Assembly (NCBI RefSeq): GCF_000317065.1 | Contig: NC_019701.1 | Location: forward strand, 4,040,001 to 4,104,000 | Direction: 5' to 3' | DNA: 64,000 nucleotides | DNA from: Pseudanabaena sp. PCC 7367 | Lineage (GTDB): Bacteria; Cyanobacteriota; Cyanobacteriia; Pseudanabaenales; Pseudanabaenaceae | Shown here: positions 28,632 to 38,616 of the stretch, piece by piece | Position numbering within the stretch: the first letter of the stretch is position 1 | Layout: every line of letters starts with the position of its first letter | Position numbers and translations under genes: made by a program | The notes under the pieces: model-generated | Told to the model about the DNA's origin: nothing | The model's database searches: none | Seen by the model: only the letters and a program-made list of their open reading frames with translations

Positions 28632-28973
28632 AAATCTATAAAAATCAGGTTGTAATGATACTTAATTGCCCATAAATTACTGCCTGACTGATTCTTGGCG
28701 ATCGCACCCTGGGAAATAAGATTTTCAACGATTCTCAGTTCCCAGCATGAATGACTCACTACAGCTAGTAACCGACCACGGTAATTATGATGGCTTTCGA
28801 TCGAGCAAGACAGATGTCTAGAGCGCCAGTTGACCACCAAATCCTATGTGGTGGACTACTAGTTACAAGATCTTAAAAATTTTGATTAAAGCCAAGCGAT
28901 CGCCACCTTGTCATGCTTATCTAGATCTATTAGGTTAAAAATTAAAGCAATCTTCAGCCAAGCAGGAGCGATT

Positions 28974-29807
28974 ATGCCACTAGTAAGAGACGTTGTGGGC
29001 GCTTGTGATACTGGTCAGATTCGCGGCTTGAGTCTGCAAATTATCGCCGTGATGAATACACTGGTGACCAATGTATTGGTTAATTTTGATGATTTGAACG
29101 TAGATGTGAATGGCGATCAGATCAATCCATTTGTGCAACCCGCTGCCAAAGAATCATTGCGATTGGCGATCAACAAGCGCGGCACTAAGCTGGTGGTAAA
29201 TTCAGCCTTTCGCACCGTGGCGCAACAATATTTACTACGGCGACAATTTGAACTAGGGCTATGTGGCATTTTTGCCGCTGCGAGGCCAGGATTTAGTAAC
29301 CATGAAGGTGGCTTGGCGCTAGATATCCAAGACCCACAGGGATGGCGACCATTTTTGGAGCAACATAGCTGGTATTGGCTGGGCGCATTCGATCCTCCTC
29401 ATTTTGATTATCAATTCCGTGCTGCCAGCCGCCAGGATCTTGGCATTGTTGGCGTCAAAGCATTTCAAAGATTATGGAACCAGAATAACCCCACTGACCA
29501 GATCGCTGAAGATGGCATCTATGGAGCCCAAACCGGAGCCAGGATCGCTAATTCCCCTGCGGAAGGCTTTGGTGCCGCACCGATCCGCACCCTGGGTCTG
29601 GCTGAACCACGCATGGAGGGTGATGATGTGAAGGCACTGCAAGAAGCTTTGAATAATAATCAATTGGTGGAAATTAATATCCCCGTAAATGGTATTTTTG
29701 ACCCGGCCACAGCAGAAGCGGTAAAGCAATTCCAGGAGGCCACGCAATTGTTAGCAGTCGATGGGATTGTTGGCGCAATGACCAGAAGGCGCTTGGGATT
29801 GGATTGA
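28974..29807 (+). CDS. M15-type peptidoglycan peptidase with PG-binding domain
   Basis: This protein likely cleaves or remodels peptidoglycan. The N-terminal peptidase region has SNHEGGLALDI (the SxHxxGxAxD zinc motif) and DPPHFDYQ (the late His motif), typical of M15 D,D-carboxypeptidases. The C-terminal part has a peptidoglycan-binding-1 repeat (MEGDDVKALQEALN to AVDGIVGAMTRRRLG), and a weaker half-repeat precedes it (GVKAFQRLWNQNN). No signal peptide is visible, so export is unclear. The ATG at 28974 is preferred over an in-frame TTG at 28908 because AGGAG lies 6-10 bases upstream. The product is 277 residues. Confidence 0.88.
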   Translation: MPLVRDVVGACDTGQIRGLSLQIIAVMNTLVTNVLVNFDDLNVDVNGDQINPFVQPAAKESLRLAINKRGTKLVVNSAFRTVAQQYLLRRQFELGLCGIFAAARPGFSNHEGGLALDIQDPQGWRPFLEQHSWYWLGAFDPPHFDYQFRAASRQDLGIVGVKAFQRLWNQNNPTDQIAEDGIYGAQTGARIANSPAEGFGAAPIRTLGLAEPRMEGDDVKALQEALNNNQLVEINIPVNGIFDPATAEAVKQFQEATQLLAVDGIVGAMTRRRLGLD

Positions 29808-29869
29808 GGCATTGTAAGCAAAATTCAAAATTACATGACGAAAGCATAACTTGATGCTAGGCTATAAAT

Positions 29870-29970
29870 GGCCTGGAACTATGCGATTTCAACGCCCGAA
29901 CCGTGTCAGGACTTGACCGTAGCAGCACTAAGGGATGCTTGGGATAGGCGTAGTCTCCGGGCTACTAGTA
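29870..29970 (+). ncRNA. ffs: Signal recognition particle RNA (4.5S-like)
   Basis: The invariant helix-8 region is present at about 29904-29925: GUCAGG on the 5' side and GUAGCAGCAC on the 3' side. The terminal arms pair: GCCTGGA-ACTATGC (29871-29884) with GCGTAGT-C-TCCGGGC (29948-29962), using G-U pairs. GGGATGCTTGGGATAGG follows the core, as in other cyanobacterial SRP RNAs. The tip is UUGACC rather than a GNRA tetraloop, while the flanking pair is a compensatory A-U. A T-run at 29970-29976 ends the gene, and TATAAA at 29863-29868 could be its -10. SRP RNA binds Ffh for cotranslational membrane targeting. Confidence 0.88.
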
Positions 29971-30226
29971 TTTTTTGGCTGTTTAAATTGATTTGGCGGG
30001 CGATTACTTTGCCCACAAGTTATTTAGATGGCATATTTTTTTGTGACTTATTTGTCAGCTTTAATTATCTAATCATTTGTTTTGGTCACAGCTAGTAGCG
30101 ATTTAGATTATTAGATTAGTTATTTGAGCAATTTGGCCACAAATTTGGCAATCTATTTAACTGTTTATTGCCACAGATCGAGTAAGTTGAACTGGTTAGA
30201 GTGTTGATTTGGGGAGAATTTAATTA

Positions 30227-31429
30227 ATGGGTCGGGCCAAAAAAGTTGTACTGGCATATTCTGGTGGGGTAGATACTTCGGTTTGTATTCCCTACCTCAA
30301 ACATGAATGGGGCATCGAAGAAGTAATTACCTTGGCGGCTGATCTTGGTCAAGGCGATGAGCTAGAACCGATCCGTCAAAAAGCACTTGATTCTGGGGCG
30401 AGTGTATCACTGGTGGGTGATGTCCAAGAAGAATTTGTGCGCGATTATGCTTTCCCTTCAATCCAAGCCAATGCCCTTTATGAAAATCGCTACCCGCTCA
30501 CTACGGCGCTGGCACGGCCACTGATCGCTAAAATCCTGGTGGATGCAGCGGCAGAATATGGGGCAGATGCGGTGGCACATGGTTGCACCGGCAAAGGCAA
30601 TGATCAGGTACGGTTTGATGTGGCGATCGCGGCGCTCAATCCCGAACTGAAGGTTTTGGCTCCGGCCAGAGAATGGGGCATGAGCCGAGAGCAAACGATC
30701 GCCTATGGCGAGAAATATGGCATCCCTTCACCAGTGAAGAAATCTTCCCCCTACAGCATCGATCGCAACTTGCTAGGGCGCAGCATTGAAGCAGGAATCT
30801 TGGAAGATGCCTGGACAGAGCCACCGGAAGAAATTTACTTGATCACCAAGGCGATCGCCGACACTCCCGATCAGCCCGCCTATGTGGAAATTGGGTTTGA
30901 GCGAGGTTTACCTGTTTCGCTGAATGGTAAGGCTTTGCCGCCGTTGCAACTGGTAACTCAGCTTAATACGATCGCTGGTGATCACGGGGTTGGCCGCATC
31001 GACATGGTGGAAAATCGCCTGGTGGGAATCAAGTCCCGCGAGATCTATGAAGCGCCAGCAATGTTGGTGTTAATCCATGCCCACCGTGATCTCGAAAGCC
31101 TGACCCTGACTGCGGACTTGGCTCAATATAAACGCGGCATCGAAGAAACCTACGGCAAAATGATCTATAACGGCCTGTGGTATAGTCCGCTCAAGGCGGC
31201 TCTAGATGCCTTCATTCAAAGCTCCCAGGAACGAGTTACTGGCACAGTGCGGGTTAAGTTCTTTAAGGGCAACGCCACAATCGTCGGTCGTCAATCGGCT
31301 AAGTCACTCTATGATGAGGGGCTGGCGACCTATACTGAGTCGGACGAGTTCGATCACAAGGCAGCAGAAGGCTTTATTTATGTTTGGGGCTTGCCGACCA
31401 GGGTTTGGTCACAAAAGCTACGCGGCTAG
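30227..31429 (+). CDS. argG: Argininosuccinate synthase
   Basis: ArgG condenses citrulline and aspartate with ATP to form argininosuccinate in arginine synthesis. At 400 residues it has family length. The N-terminal PP-loop [11 protein letters not shown], the [12 protein letters not shown] signature and [13 protein letters not shown] are all present. It is probably cytoplasmic and monocistronic. The SRP RNA gene lies 260 bp upstream on the same strand. ArgD occurs separately at 62 kb. Confidence 0.98.
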   Translation: MGRAKKVVLAYSGGVDTSVCIPYLKHEWGIEEVITLAADLGQGDELEPIRQKALDSGASVSLVGDVQEEFVRDYAFPSIQANALYENRYPLTTALARPLIAKILVDAAAEYGADAVAHGCTGKGNDQVRFDVAIAALNPELKVLAPAREWGMSREQTIAYGEKYGIPSPVKKSSPYSIDRNLLGRSIEAGILEDAWTEPPEEIYLITKAIADTPDQPAYVEIGFERGLPVSLNGKALPPLQLVTQLNTIAGDHGVGRIDMVENRLVGIKSREIYEAPAMLVLIHAHRDLESLTLTADLAQYKRGIEETYGKMIYNGLWYSPLKAALDAFIQSSQERVTGTVRVKFFKGNATIVGRQSAKSLYDEGLATYTESDEFDHKAAEGFIYVWGLPTRVWSQKLRG

Positions 31430-32142
31430 GTTAATTCAAAGAGGTTAGCAATTAATCGATCTCACTTGTGGTCGAAATCAAGCGTTGCAGCAAGGAGATA
31501 AGGCGATTGGTATCTTCTTAATTTTTAAATACCTTTTCCAGCTAGGATCAAATACTTATGATGACTAAGGGAGTTGTTCACCAATCGATTGAGGTTTAGC
31601 AGCAACGCCTTTGTGCTTTACTTTGTAATTTAAAGGGCAAGATCGGCTACGATCGACTCAGCCCCGCTCATGATTTTCATGGTTGGCCACCGCTCAAAGT
31701 AGCTACATGTTGAGCATTGCAGCGCTTGAATTGCTAGCCAAATCGATCGAAAAAACTACTTTAGGCAGATATTTAACATAATGTTCGTAACGATCTGACT
31801 AAAAGCATATGCTCAGAAAGCTTCTAAGTTGGATAATGGAAATAGTTAATGTCGGTTTAAGCGGTGCATTGGCTTAGATTTGCGCAGATTTGATGAGTAA
31901 TTTTGCTTATTGAGCTAAATGTGAAAGCATCCTAACTAATTATCTCAGTCTCTCGATTGCAGCTTAAATCTTGATAGCTAGACTAGATCTGATTAGATCT
32001 TGTAGATGGCAATTTATTCAGCCTTGGGATTTTGTACTAATAGTTATTTAGTTATTAAATAGGTGGCTTAAGATTTAGCCGATCGGGAATCTTAATTAAT
32101 CAAACATTTGGCAGGCACTCAAGTTAGACGATCGAAAATATT
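31430..32142. other. Long intergenic region, nothing recognised
   Basis: This 713-bp AT-rich spacer was examined on both strands. I see no frame of useful length, no tRNA-like T arm and no strong repeat. An unrecognised small RNA cannot be excluded. Confidence 0.4.
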
Positions 32143-32784
32143 ATGACCTCCTCAATCTCAGTTCGTGAATTGCCCCTTTTCCCCCTACCGGATCTGGTGC
32201 TATTCCCAGGGCAACATCTACCCTTACATATTTTTGAATATCGTTATCGGATGATGATGAATACGATCCTGGAGGGCGATCGGCGTTTTGGCGTATTGAT
32301 GCATAATCCCGCCACTGGCAAGCCGGAAAAAGTGGGTTGCTGCGCCGAGGTGTTGCAATACCATCGCCTGCCCGATGATCGCTTTAAGATCCTCACGATT
32401 GGTCAACAACGGTTCAGGGTGCTCGAATATGTGCGGGAAACGCCTTTTCTGGTTGGCCTAGTGGAGTGGGTTGATGATGATCTGTCGGCAGAAAATGAAA
32501 ACCCCTTTGCACTAGCCACTGAAGTAAGGGAATTATTGGGCGATGTGGTGCGACTATCGCAAAAGCTGACCGATCAGGAAATTGAATTGCCTAATATCCC
32601 CAATAGTCCGATCGAGTTGTCCTATTGGATCGCCAGCAGTTTTCAAGGAGCCAGTAGCGAACAACAAAACTTGCTCGAAACTCAAGATACGACGCTGCGA
32701 TTGAAGCGTGAAGCAGAGATTTTATCCTCAACTCGGAGTCAGCTAGCCGCTAGAACGGTTTTAAAGGAAACTTTGAACCAGTAA
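32143..32784 (+). CDS. LON substrate-binding domain protein
   Basis: The 213-residue protein is the N-terminal (LAN) domain of Lon protease on its own. It shows LPLFPLPDLVLFPGQHLPLHIFEYRYR, GDRRFGVLMHNP and the strand KILTIGQQRFRVLE. No ATPase or protease part follows. Such stand-alone proteins are common in cyanobacteria and their role is unclear; substrate binding or adaptor function is inferred only from homology. It stands alone between argG and ald. Confidence 0.9.
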   Translation: MTSSISVRELPLFPLPDLVLFPGQHLPLHIFEYRYRMMMNTILEGDRRFGVLMHNPATGKPEKVGCCAEVLQYHRLPDDRFKILTIGQQRFRVLEYVRETPFLVGLVEWVDDDLSAENENPFALATEVRELLGDVVRLSQKLTDQEIELPNIPNSPIELSYWIASSFQGASSEQQNLLETQDTTLRLKREAEILSSTRSQLAARTVLKETLNQ

Positions 32785-32979
32785 GCAGCTAATAAGCAGT
32801 AATACACTCAAGATGAACGGTAAACTTTTAGTGTCAATATAAAATCAATGTAAAATCATTGAGTCAGTAAGCGAGATGCTAGTTTTCGTATTATTCTCAC
32901 CTTCATGAAAGTCCTACAGATTAAAATCTGCGCGATCGCCATGTGAGCTAGCAATTACATCAATTGAGGTGATTTCAAA

Positions 32980-34062
32980 ATGAAAATTGGTGTGCCCAAG
33001 GAAATCAAAGATCAAGAATTTCGGGTCGGTCTCACCCCAGCCGCGGTGGCTAGTTTGGTGGGGCGATCGCATCAGGTCTTTGTCCAAATGGGGGCAGGAG
33101 TTGGCTCTGGGTTCAGTGATCATGAATATATTGAGACTGGGGCAACGATCGTCGAAACAGCCGCAGAGGTTTATGAACAAGAGCTGGTGGTAAAGGTAAA
33201 AGAACCCTTACCGACTGAATATGAACTGCTGCATCCAGGGCTGATTCTGTTTACCTATCTGCATTTGGCCGCCGATCGCCAACTAACAGAAGCCTTAATC
33301 CGATCGCAAGCTACCTGTATTGCCTATGAAACTGTTCAAACCGATGCTGGGCATTTGCCATTACTCACGCCAATGAGCATTATTGCGGGGCGATTGGCGG
33401 TGCAATTTGGCGCGCATTTTCTCACTAAGCAACAAGGTGGTCGCGGCGTTCTGCTAGGCGGTGTTCCAGGAGTACGACCTGGGCGGGTAGTGATTCTGGG
33501 CGGCGGCATGGTTGGTACGGAAGCGGCCAGGATTGCGGTGGGATTGGGCGCTAGAGTGCAAATCCTGGATATTAATTTAGAACGTCTAGGTGAATTAGAA
33601 ACAATCTTTGGCTCACGGGTGGAGTTGTTGATCAGCAATCCAGCGAATATTATTGAAACTGTGGCAGATGCAGACCTGGTCGTGGGTGCAGTGCTGATTC
33701 CTGGCGGCCGCGCCCCGATCCTGGTTACAGAAAAGTTGGTGGCACAAATGCGATCGGGGTCAGTAATAGTTGATGTGGCCGTTGATCAAGGTGGCTGCAT
33801 TGAAACGATGCATCCTACTTCCCATTCGCAACCAGTCTATGAAAAAGCTGGTATTTTGCATTATGGGGTACCAAATATTCCTGGTGCGGTACCCTGGACT
33901 GCTACCCAAGCATTAGTGAATGCTACTTTTCCCTACACCAGCGCGATCGCCACCTATGGTCTGGATGCCCTCGATAAAGATCCGGTTCTGGGGCGGGGCT
34001 TGAATATTAAAGGCGGCAAAATTTACCACCCAGCCGTAGCCAAGGCATTTCCTGCTCTTTAG
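32980..34062 (+). CDS. ald: Alanine dehydrogenase
   Basis: Ald catalyses NAD-dependent interconversion of L-alanine and pyruvate plus ammonium. The 360-residue protein begins MKIGVPKEIKDQEFRVGLTP, has His and Lys of the active site in the following domain (VVKVKEPLP, YLHLAAD), and a Rossmann motif at VVILGGGMVGTEAARIAVGLGA. The late NIPGAVPWTATQAL block is typical. All expected residues are seen. It is a single gene with AGGTGATT upstream of the start. Confidence 0.97.
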   Translation: MKIGVPKEIKDQEFRVGLTPAAVASLVGRSHQVFVQMGAGVGSGFSDHEYIETGATIVETAAEVYEQELVVKVKEPLPTEYELLHPGLILFTYLHLAADRQLTEALIRSQATCIAYETVQTDAGHLPLLTPMSIIAGRLAVQFGAHFLTKQQGGRGVLLGGVPGVRPGRVVILGGGMVGTEAARIAVGLGARVQILDINLERLGELETIFGSRVELLISNPANIIETVADADLVVGAVLIPGGRAPILVTEKLVAQMRSGSVIVDVAVDQGGCIETMHPTSHSQPVYEKAGILHYGVPNIPGAVPWTATQALVNATFPYTSAIATYGLDALDKDPVLGRGLNIKGGKIYHPAVAKAFPAL

Positions 34063-34265
34063 TTTTAGTAATTGCTCTTGTAGAGCTTGATTGGCAATTT
34101 ACGATCAAGATATCTATTACTCGCTCCGGTACTGGAAAAACTACTATTTGAATAACGGTAAATAACCATAGCCCAGACCGATCGCCATTTAGATCAAATC
34201 CGTTTATGCTAAAATCCAAAACTAACCAGCCCCAAAAGCCAAAAATTAGCGATTAATATAATCCC

Positions 34266-34520
34266 ATGTCGGAAGAAGAAATTGAATTATTACGCCTAGC
34301 CGACAACAAACTAGATCAGCTAGCCATGTATATGACCCAGCTAGCCATAACCCAGGAGCGCACTGAGAAAAAACTGGAACAATTTATTGAATCTCAGAAA
34401 AGTTCATTTGCAGAAGTTAAGGAATCATTTGCCGAATTGAGAGTGACGACTCAACAGCAGGCCGACACAACTCAAAGGCTGGTTGGGATTGTGGAGCTGT
34501 TAATCAAACAACAACAGTAA
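34266..34520 (+). CDS. Small coiled-coil protein
   Basis: The 84-residue protein is almost wholly helical, with heptad spacing of Leu, Met and Phe (NKLDQLAMYMTQLAITQERTE, then KESFAELRVTTQQ). No other domain is visible. It resembles small coiled-coil proteins of unknown role that are frequent in filamentous cyanobacteria. There is no clear ribosome site. It is followed by ribE 175 bp later. Function unknown. Confidence 0.6.
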   Translation: MSEEEIELLRLADNKLDQLAMYMTQLAITQERTEKKLEQFIESQKSSFAEVKESFAELRVTTQQQADTTQRLVGIVELLIKQQQ

Positions 34521-34695
34521 GGTAGGGTAGCGATCGCCTACTCCAGCCCTGCAATATTGTGGCGATTGCGCTAAGTTATAGTTAAACTAAATGCATTAGA
34601 TCTAGTCTATGTATTTCATCTGTTTTTCAAAATGCTTTGCTAATGTGTGACAGAACTGCATATTGCAAAGACGCAGAATCTAGGGGTAGAGAATT

Positions 34696-35400
34696 ATGTT
34701 TACCGGATTAATCCAGGCGATCGGCCAAATTGAACAACTCAGCGATCGGGCGATTACAATTTGCTGTCCCCCTGCAATTACCAGCAAACTGGCGATCGGT
34801 GATAGCGTGGCGGTCAATGGGATTTGCCTGACGGTGGTGGAAATTTTACCAATGGGGTTCACCGCCGATATTTCCCCTGAAACCCTCAGCCGCTCTAATC
34901 TGCAAGAAGATGAGTTACGCTACGTGAATCTGGAAACAGCCTTAGCCGTGGGTGATAAGCTGGGTGGGCACTTTGTCAGTGGGCATATTGATGGAATGGG
35001 TATGCTCCAGGAAGTAAACAATTCTGGCCATGCCTGGGAACTAAGTTTTACGGCCAAAGATGCCACGGCTCGGTATGTGGTCTATAAGGGTAGCATCTCG
35101 ATTAATGGAGTGAGCCTGACGATCGCTAATTGCAATGAAAAAGGCACCTGGTTCAAGGTGGCGGTGATTCCCCACACCTATGAGCAAACTAATTTAAATC
35201 ATCTCAAACCTGGTAATAGCGTTAACCTGGAAGGCGATCTACTCGGTAAATATGTAGAGAAGTTTTTGCGTTATGCACCCAATCCCGATCGCTTGGCTGA
35301 CTTTGAGCAGGGGCGGATCAATACCTATCCTGGGTTTGGCGATCAAGCAAATGTGCCAGAGATTTCAACGGAGTTTTTAGCTGAACATGGCTGGCTCTAA
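34696..35400 (+). CDS. ribE: Riboflavin synthase, alpha chain
   Basis: The enzyme dismutates two 6,7-dimethyl-8-ribityllumazine molecules to riboflavin. The 234-residue protein starts with the invariant MFTGLI and has two tandem lumazine-binding barrels: first with GDSVAVNGICLTV and LGGHFVSGHIDG, second with GSISINGVSLTI and GNSVNLEGDLLGKYVEKFL. The C-terminus extends about 25 residues beyond the trimerisation helix region. Single gene; no FMN riboswitch was seen upstream. Confidence 0.96.
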   Translation: MFTGLIQAIGQIEQLSDRAITICCPPAITSKLAIGDSVAVNGICLTVVEILPMGFTADISPETLSRSNLQEDELRYVNLETALAVGDKLGGHFVSGHIDGMGMLQEVNNSGHAWELSFTAKDATARYVVYKGSISINGVSLTIANCNEKGTWFKVAVIPHTYEQTNLNHLKPGNSVNLEGDLLGKYVEKFLRYAPNPDRLADFEQGRINTYPGFGDQANVPEISTEFLAEHGWL

Positions 35401-35468
35401 GTCAATCTGAAACATAGTTTGAGCTAGGTTGACTTTAGCTAATTTATGTAATTTATGGGTTAGTTAAT

Positions 35469-36281
35469 TCAACTGCTACCCAAATAAGCCTCCAATACCT
35501 TAGGATTAGTGCGCACCTGCTGTGGGTCACCATTGGCCAGATTGCTGCCCTCCGCCAAGACCCAGACCCGATCGCACAGTGACATAATCACATCCATGTT
35601 GTGCTCAATGATCAAAAAGCTCAACCCCGATCGATTCCAGCGTTGAATGTGGCGGCAAATTTCTTCAATCAGCGCCGGATTAACCCCAGCGGCAGGCTCA
35701 TCTAGCAAAATTAACTTAGGATCACACATCAGCGCTCTGGCGATCTCTAATAACTTGCGCTGCCCACCCGAAAGCGCCCCCGCATAGTTATTACACATAT
35801 GAATCAAGCCCACTGATTCCAGGATCTCCTTTGCTTTTTCGCGGTTTTCTTTTTCCTGCATAGCAATTTGCTTACCACCAAACCAGGCATTCCAGAACTT
35901 TTCACCGACTTGATTCTGCGCTGCCAAGAGCATATTTTCTAAGACCGATAAACGCGATAATACCCTGGGCACCTGGAAAGTGCGTACCATCCCCCTTTGG
36001 GCAATGTGATGAGGGGGCAACTTTTCGATCGATCTGCCTTCAAATATCACCCTGCCATTATCAGGGGTGAGGAAATTCGACAATAAATTAAAAAAAGTAG
36101 TCTTCCCGGCTCCATTTGGGCCAATCAACCCAGTGATGCTACCTTCGCACACATGCATATCAACGTCTTGGACAGCCCTGAGGCCACCAAAACATTTTGA
36201 TAGTTTTCTGGCTTCCAAGATATAAGCAGTATCAACAGCATTCTCATTCTGGATAGCCTGGGCTGGAGCGGATTTATTCAT
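35469..36281 (-). CDS. ABC transporter ATP-binding protein, LivG/NatA type
   Basis: This is the ATPase of a hydrophobic amino acid importer. It has Walker A GPNGAGKTT, the Q-loop within MVRTFQVPRVL, signature LSGGQRKLLEIARAL, Walker B LILLDEPAAGVNP and H-loop IIEHNMDVIM. The LivG-type C-terminus (DPQQVRTNPKVLEAYLG) is clear. In Synechocystis the equivalent neutral amino acid system subunits are also dispersed around the genome, which fits its isolation here. The permeases and binding protein are not in the window. The first 18 residues are an unusual polar extension. Confidence 0.93.
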   Translation of the reverse strand: MNKSAPAQAIQNENAVDTAYILEARKLSKCFGGLRAVQDVDMHVCEGSITGLIGPNGAGKTTFFNLLSNFLTPDNGRVIFEGRSIEKLPPHHIAQRGMVRTFQVPRVLSRLSVLENMLLAAQNQVGEKFWNAWFGGKQIAMQEKENREKAKEILESVGLIHMCNNYAGALSGGQRKLLEIARALMCDPKLILLDEPAAGVNPALIEEICRHIQRWNRSGLSFLIIEHNMDVIMSLCDRVWVLAEGSNLANGDPQQVRTNPKVLEAYLGSS

Positions 36282-37174
36282 GTCTTTTGGGGTTCTGCGG
36301 CTGGTTCGCTATTTGTGTCAGTATAACTATTATCGATCGCTCTAATCGTCATTGATCATACTCGAATCAGGCGATCGCTTTTCATTCTTAACCTCCCCAA
36401 CATTCTCTGGGCGATCGCCAGTCTGTTCATCCGTCTGCTCATCCGTATGATTTAACTCTGGATCTACCTCTGAATTAATCTTTGCCTTATCCCGATCAAT
36501 GTGGTTTTGATTTGTAGCCTGTGATGCATTAGACGGATTAGACGTATTAGTATGGTCAGCCAGGGGATTTGCTGAGGCGATCGCCGTTTTCAAGTGCTGC
36601 AATCGCTTGCCACCACTAAAGCGCCTGATCAGCCAAACTATTACCGCGATCGCCAACAGATAGGGGCTGTAGACCAATAGCCAGATCAAGAATTTAATTA
36701 CCCCGATTGTAAAGCTAGCAAAGGATTGCGAAGCATCGCGCCAGGTATCCTTAAGCTGGAAACCAAGCGGGATGCCATCCGGTTCCGCCGTGCTAACACT
36801 GGCTTCAATTGAGATCGTGATGGTGGAATAGGCTACGCGAGTTTGCAGTGATTGCAGTTGGGCATCAATTCGCTCGATCTGCTCACGGGTCTGGCTGAGT
36901 TCCTGAGCCACTTCCAATACTTCACTCACCGATCCCGATCGCTCCATGATTTCCAGCAAGCTGGCCTCGGTCTGGCGAAGATTTACCAGGCGTGCCTGCA
37001 AATCAACCAACTGATTCGACACATCCTCGGCGGTGATGCTACTGCGTCTTACTTCACCTAGATCGGCAATCTGTGCCATCACTGTTTCTAGCTGCTGTTG
37101 CGGGACACGAATTTGCAGACTCACCCGCCGCCTAGCCGCCCTGCTGGTGGGTTGGGAATCGTTTAAGTTGAGAA

Positions 37175-37176
37175 TA
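37175..37176. repeat. TA target-site duplication, left copy
   Basis: TA precedes the left end of the insertion; the right copy is at 38256-38257. A duplicated TA is the hallmark of IS630/Tc1-type insertion. Confidence 0.85.
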
Positions 37177-37204
37177 TAGCAATTCCAGATGATTATAGAG
37201 AATA
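37177..37204 (+). repeat. IS630 left inverted repeat
   Basis: It begins TAGCAATTCCAGATGAT and matches the complement of the right end at 20 of 28 positions. Confidence 0.85.
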
Positions 37205-37231
37205 ATAGAGGGTAGTATATGTTGAGAAGAT

Positions 37232-38247
37232 ATGCCCCTAGAAGAATTTATCGCCAGTAACCCAGACCCGCGCGAGATGAAACGCGCATTAGCAGTACAA
37301 ATGCGTCTTAAGGAGATGAAACACCATGAAATTCAACCAATCCTAGGCGTGAGTTCAAACTATATCAGCCGCTGGGAGAGAAAGTATAGAGAGCAAGGCA
37401 TAGCAGGTTTGAGGCTAGGCCATAAAGGCAGTGCGGGCTTTTTGAGTAAGGTAGAGCGTCAGGCGGTAGTTGAATGGATCGCTCAAGAAAGGCAACGTAC
37501 AGTATCTGAAGTAGTTGAACATATAGCCCAGAACTATGGAGTGATATACCGTTCGGTGCAAAGCTATTACGATTTGCTCAAAAGTGCTGGCATGAGTTGG
37601 CATAAGGGGAGAAAAAAAGCCCCAGGTATGATGCATCTGTGGTGCACGAGCATAACCAAATGATTAACAATTGGCTTAAGTCTCATCAACCAGAGATTCA
37701 AAACGGACAGATAAGGGTATTTGCACTAGATGAGTGCCATACTCGAGCAGGTGATATTTGTGGGTATGGCTGGGGAGACCGTCAACAGCGGCTGGAGGTC
37801 AAAGTTGATAACTACCGAGATAGCCAGACTTATTTTGGCGCCTTAGATTGTCTGAATGGAGATTTAATCTTACAGTCCTATCAAAGTGCTAATAGCTCCT
37901 CGACAATTGAATTTGTAAAGCATTTGCACGATATCAGTGCTGGTGCCAAGATATTGCTAGTGTGGGATGGCGCTAGTTATCACCGCTCCCAAGCGTTTCG
38001 TGATTTCCTGACCCAAATCAATCAAGGACAGGACTGGCAAATACATTGTCTGCGCTTTGCTCCTTATGCACCGGCAGAGAACCCGATTGAAAATATCTGG
38101 GGACAAGCCAAACAGGTGTTACGCCAGATGCATCAATTTTGTCGTTCCTTCAAGCTAACCAAGAAACTATTTGAGCTATTTTTGAGGTACAGATTATTTA
38201 CATTGCCTGATTTAAGTACCTATAGCGCTTTCTCTAATATCATTTAA
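37232..38247 (+). CDS. IS630 transposase, two frames joined by -1 frameshift
   Basis: The first frame (37232-37663) encodes a helix-turn-helix part (HEIQPILGVSSNYISRWERKY) and the DNA-binding linker. The second frame (to 38247) encodes the DDE catalytic part: Asp in VFALDECH, Asp in LLVWDGASYH and Glu in PAENPIENIW. A run of seven A at 37612-37618 (A AAA AAA, then G) lies at the junction. A -1 slip there gives RKKSPRYDASVVHEHN, the sequence expected in unbroken family members, and a 338-residue protein. So the protein is probably made by programmed frameshifting. The catalytic triad is complete. Confidence 0.9.
37612..37618 (+). other. Slippery heptamer for -1 frameshifting
   Basis: A_AAA_AAA in the zero frame, followed by GCC. 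Both tRNAs can re-pair after a one-base backward slip, which moves ribosomes from the HTH frame to the DDE frame. Confidence 0.75.
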
Positions 38248-38255
38248 GATTGCTA
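38228..38255 (-). repeat. IS630 right inverted repeat
   Basis: Read on the minus strand it begins TAGCAATCTTAAATGAT. It overlaps the last codons of the transposase. Confidence 0.85.
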
Positions 38256-38616
38256 TATCACCCTGTTGAATGTCTACAATTTGATTGATCGCCGCGATCG
38301 CATCATCCACAGAATCGCTGACCAAAGCAACTTCAGCAGTCTTAATTAATTGGGGCTTTGGTACAGTAGTAGCGCTGCTAGGCACTGTATCGACTGGCGC
38401 AGATGGATCAGCCTGAGCCACAACCATTTCCTCAGTTGCCACATCCATGCTGGGTGCTTCCATACCAGTTTGATTAAATGCCGATGGGCTGGAAGCACAA
38501 CTAGATAGAGCAATACCCGCTAATGTAGAGATGAGCGGTATTAGGGGAATTTTAAGCGATGTTTTTTTTAAGGGGCGATCGCCGATCGAATTTTGAGCAG
38601 AGGTATGCTTAGACAT

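Larger units (their letters stand above)
37177..38255 (+). mobile_element. IS630-family insertion sequence, complete
   Basis: The element is 1079 bp. The terminal inverted repeats (37177-37204 and 38228-38255) share TAGCAAT at the tips, then ATGAT and TAGAGAA blocks, 20 of 28 positions in all. It encodes one transposase in two frames. The TA duplication and the perfect repair of the host frame show that the ends are placed to the base. No second copy lies in the window. Confidence 0.93.
36342..38616 (-). pseudogene. DUF4349 lipoprotein gene split by an IS630-type element
   Basis: Two fragments belong to one gene. The 5' part (38616 down to 38258) encodes a signal with lipobox LSSC and the start of the domain (IKTAEVALVSDSVDDAIAAINQ). 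The 3' part (37176 down to 36342) encodes the DUF4349 coiled coil (about LQARLVNLRQTEASLLEIMERS), a transmembrane helix and an Asp/Thr-rich tail. Removing 37177-38257 joins them in frame as GDILNLNDSQ. The restored length is 397 residues. DUF4349 proteins are envelope lipoproteins of unknown role. In the present state the gene cannot make the full protein. The 3' part has an internal in-frame GTG at 37124, but a product from it would lack the lipoprotein signal. Confidence 0.9.

Noticed and set aside
28598-28840. Open frame of 80 codons on the minus strand
   Set aside because: It starts far from any ribosome site, overlaps array C and has no recognisable features.
29868-30095. Open frame of 75 codons on the plus strand
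   Set aside because: It coincides with the SRP RNA gene and its terminator. The translated sequence looks like nothing known.
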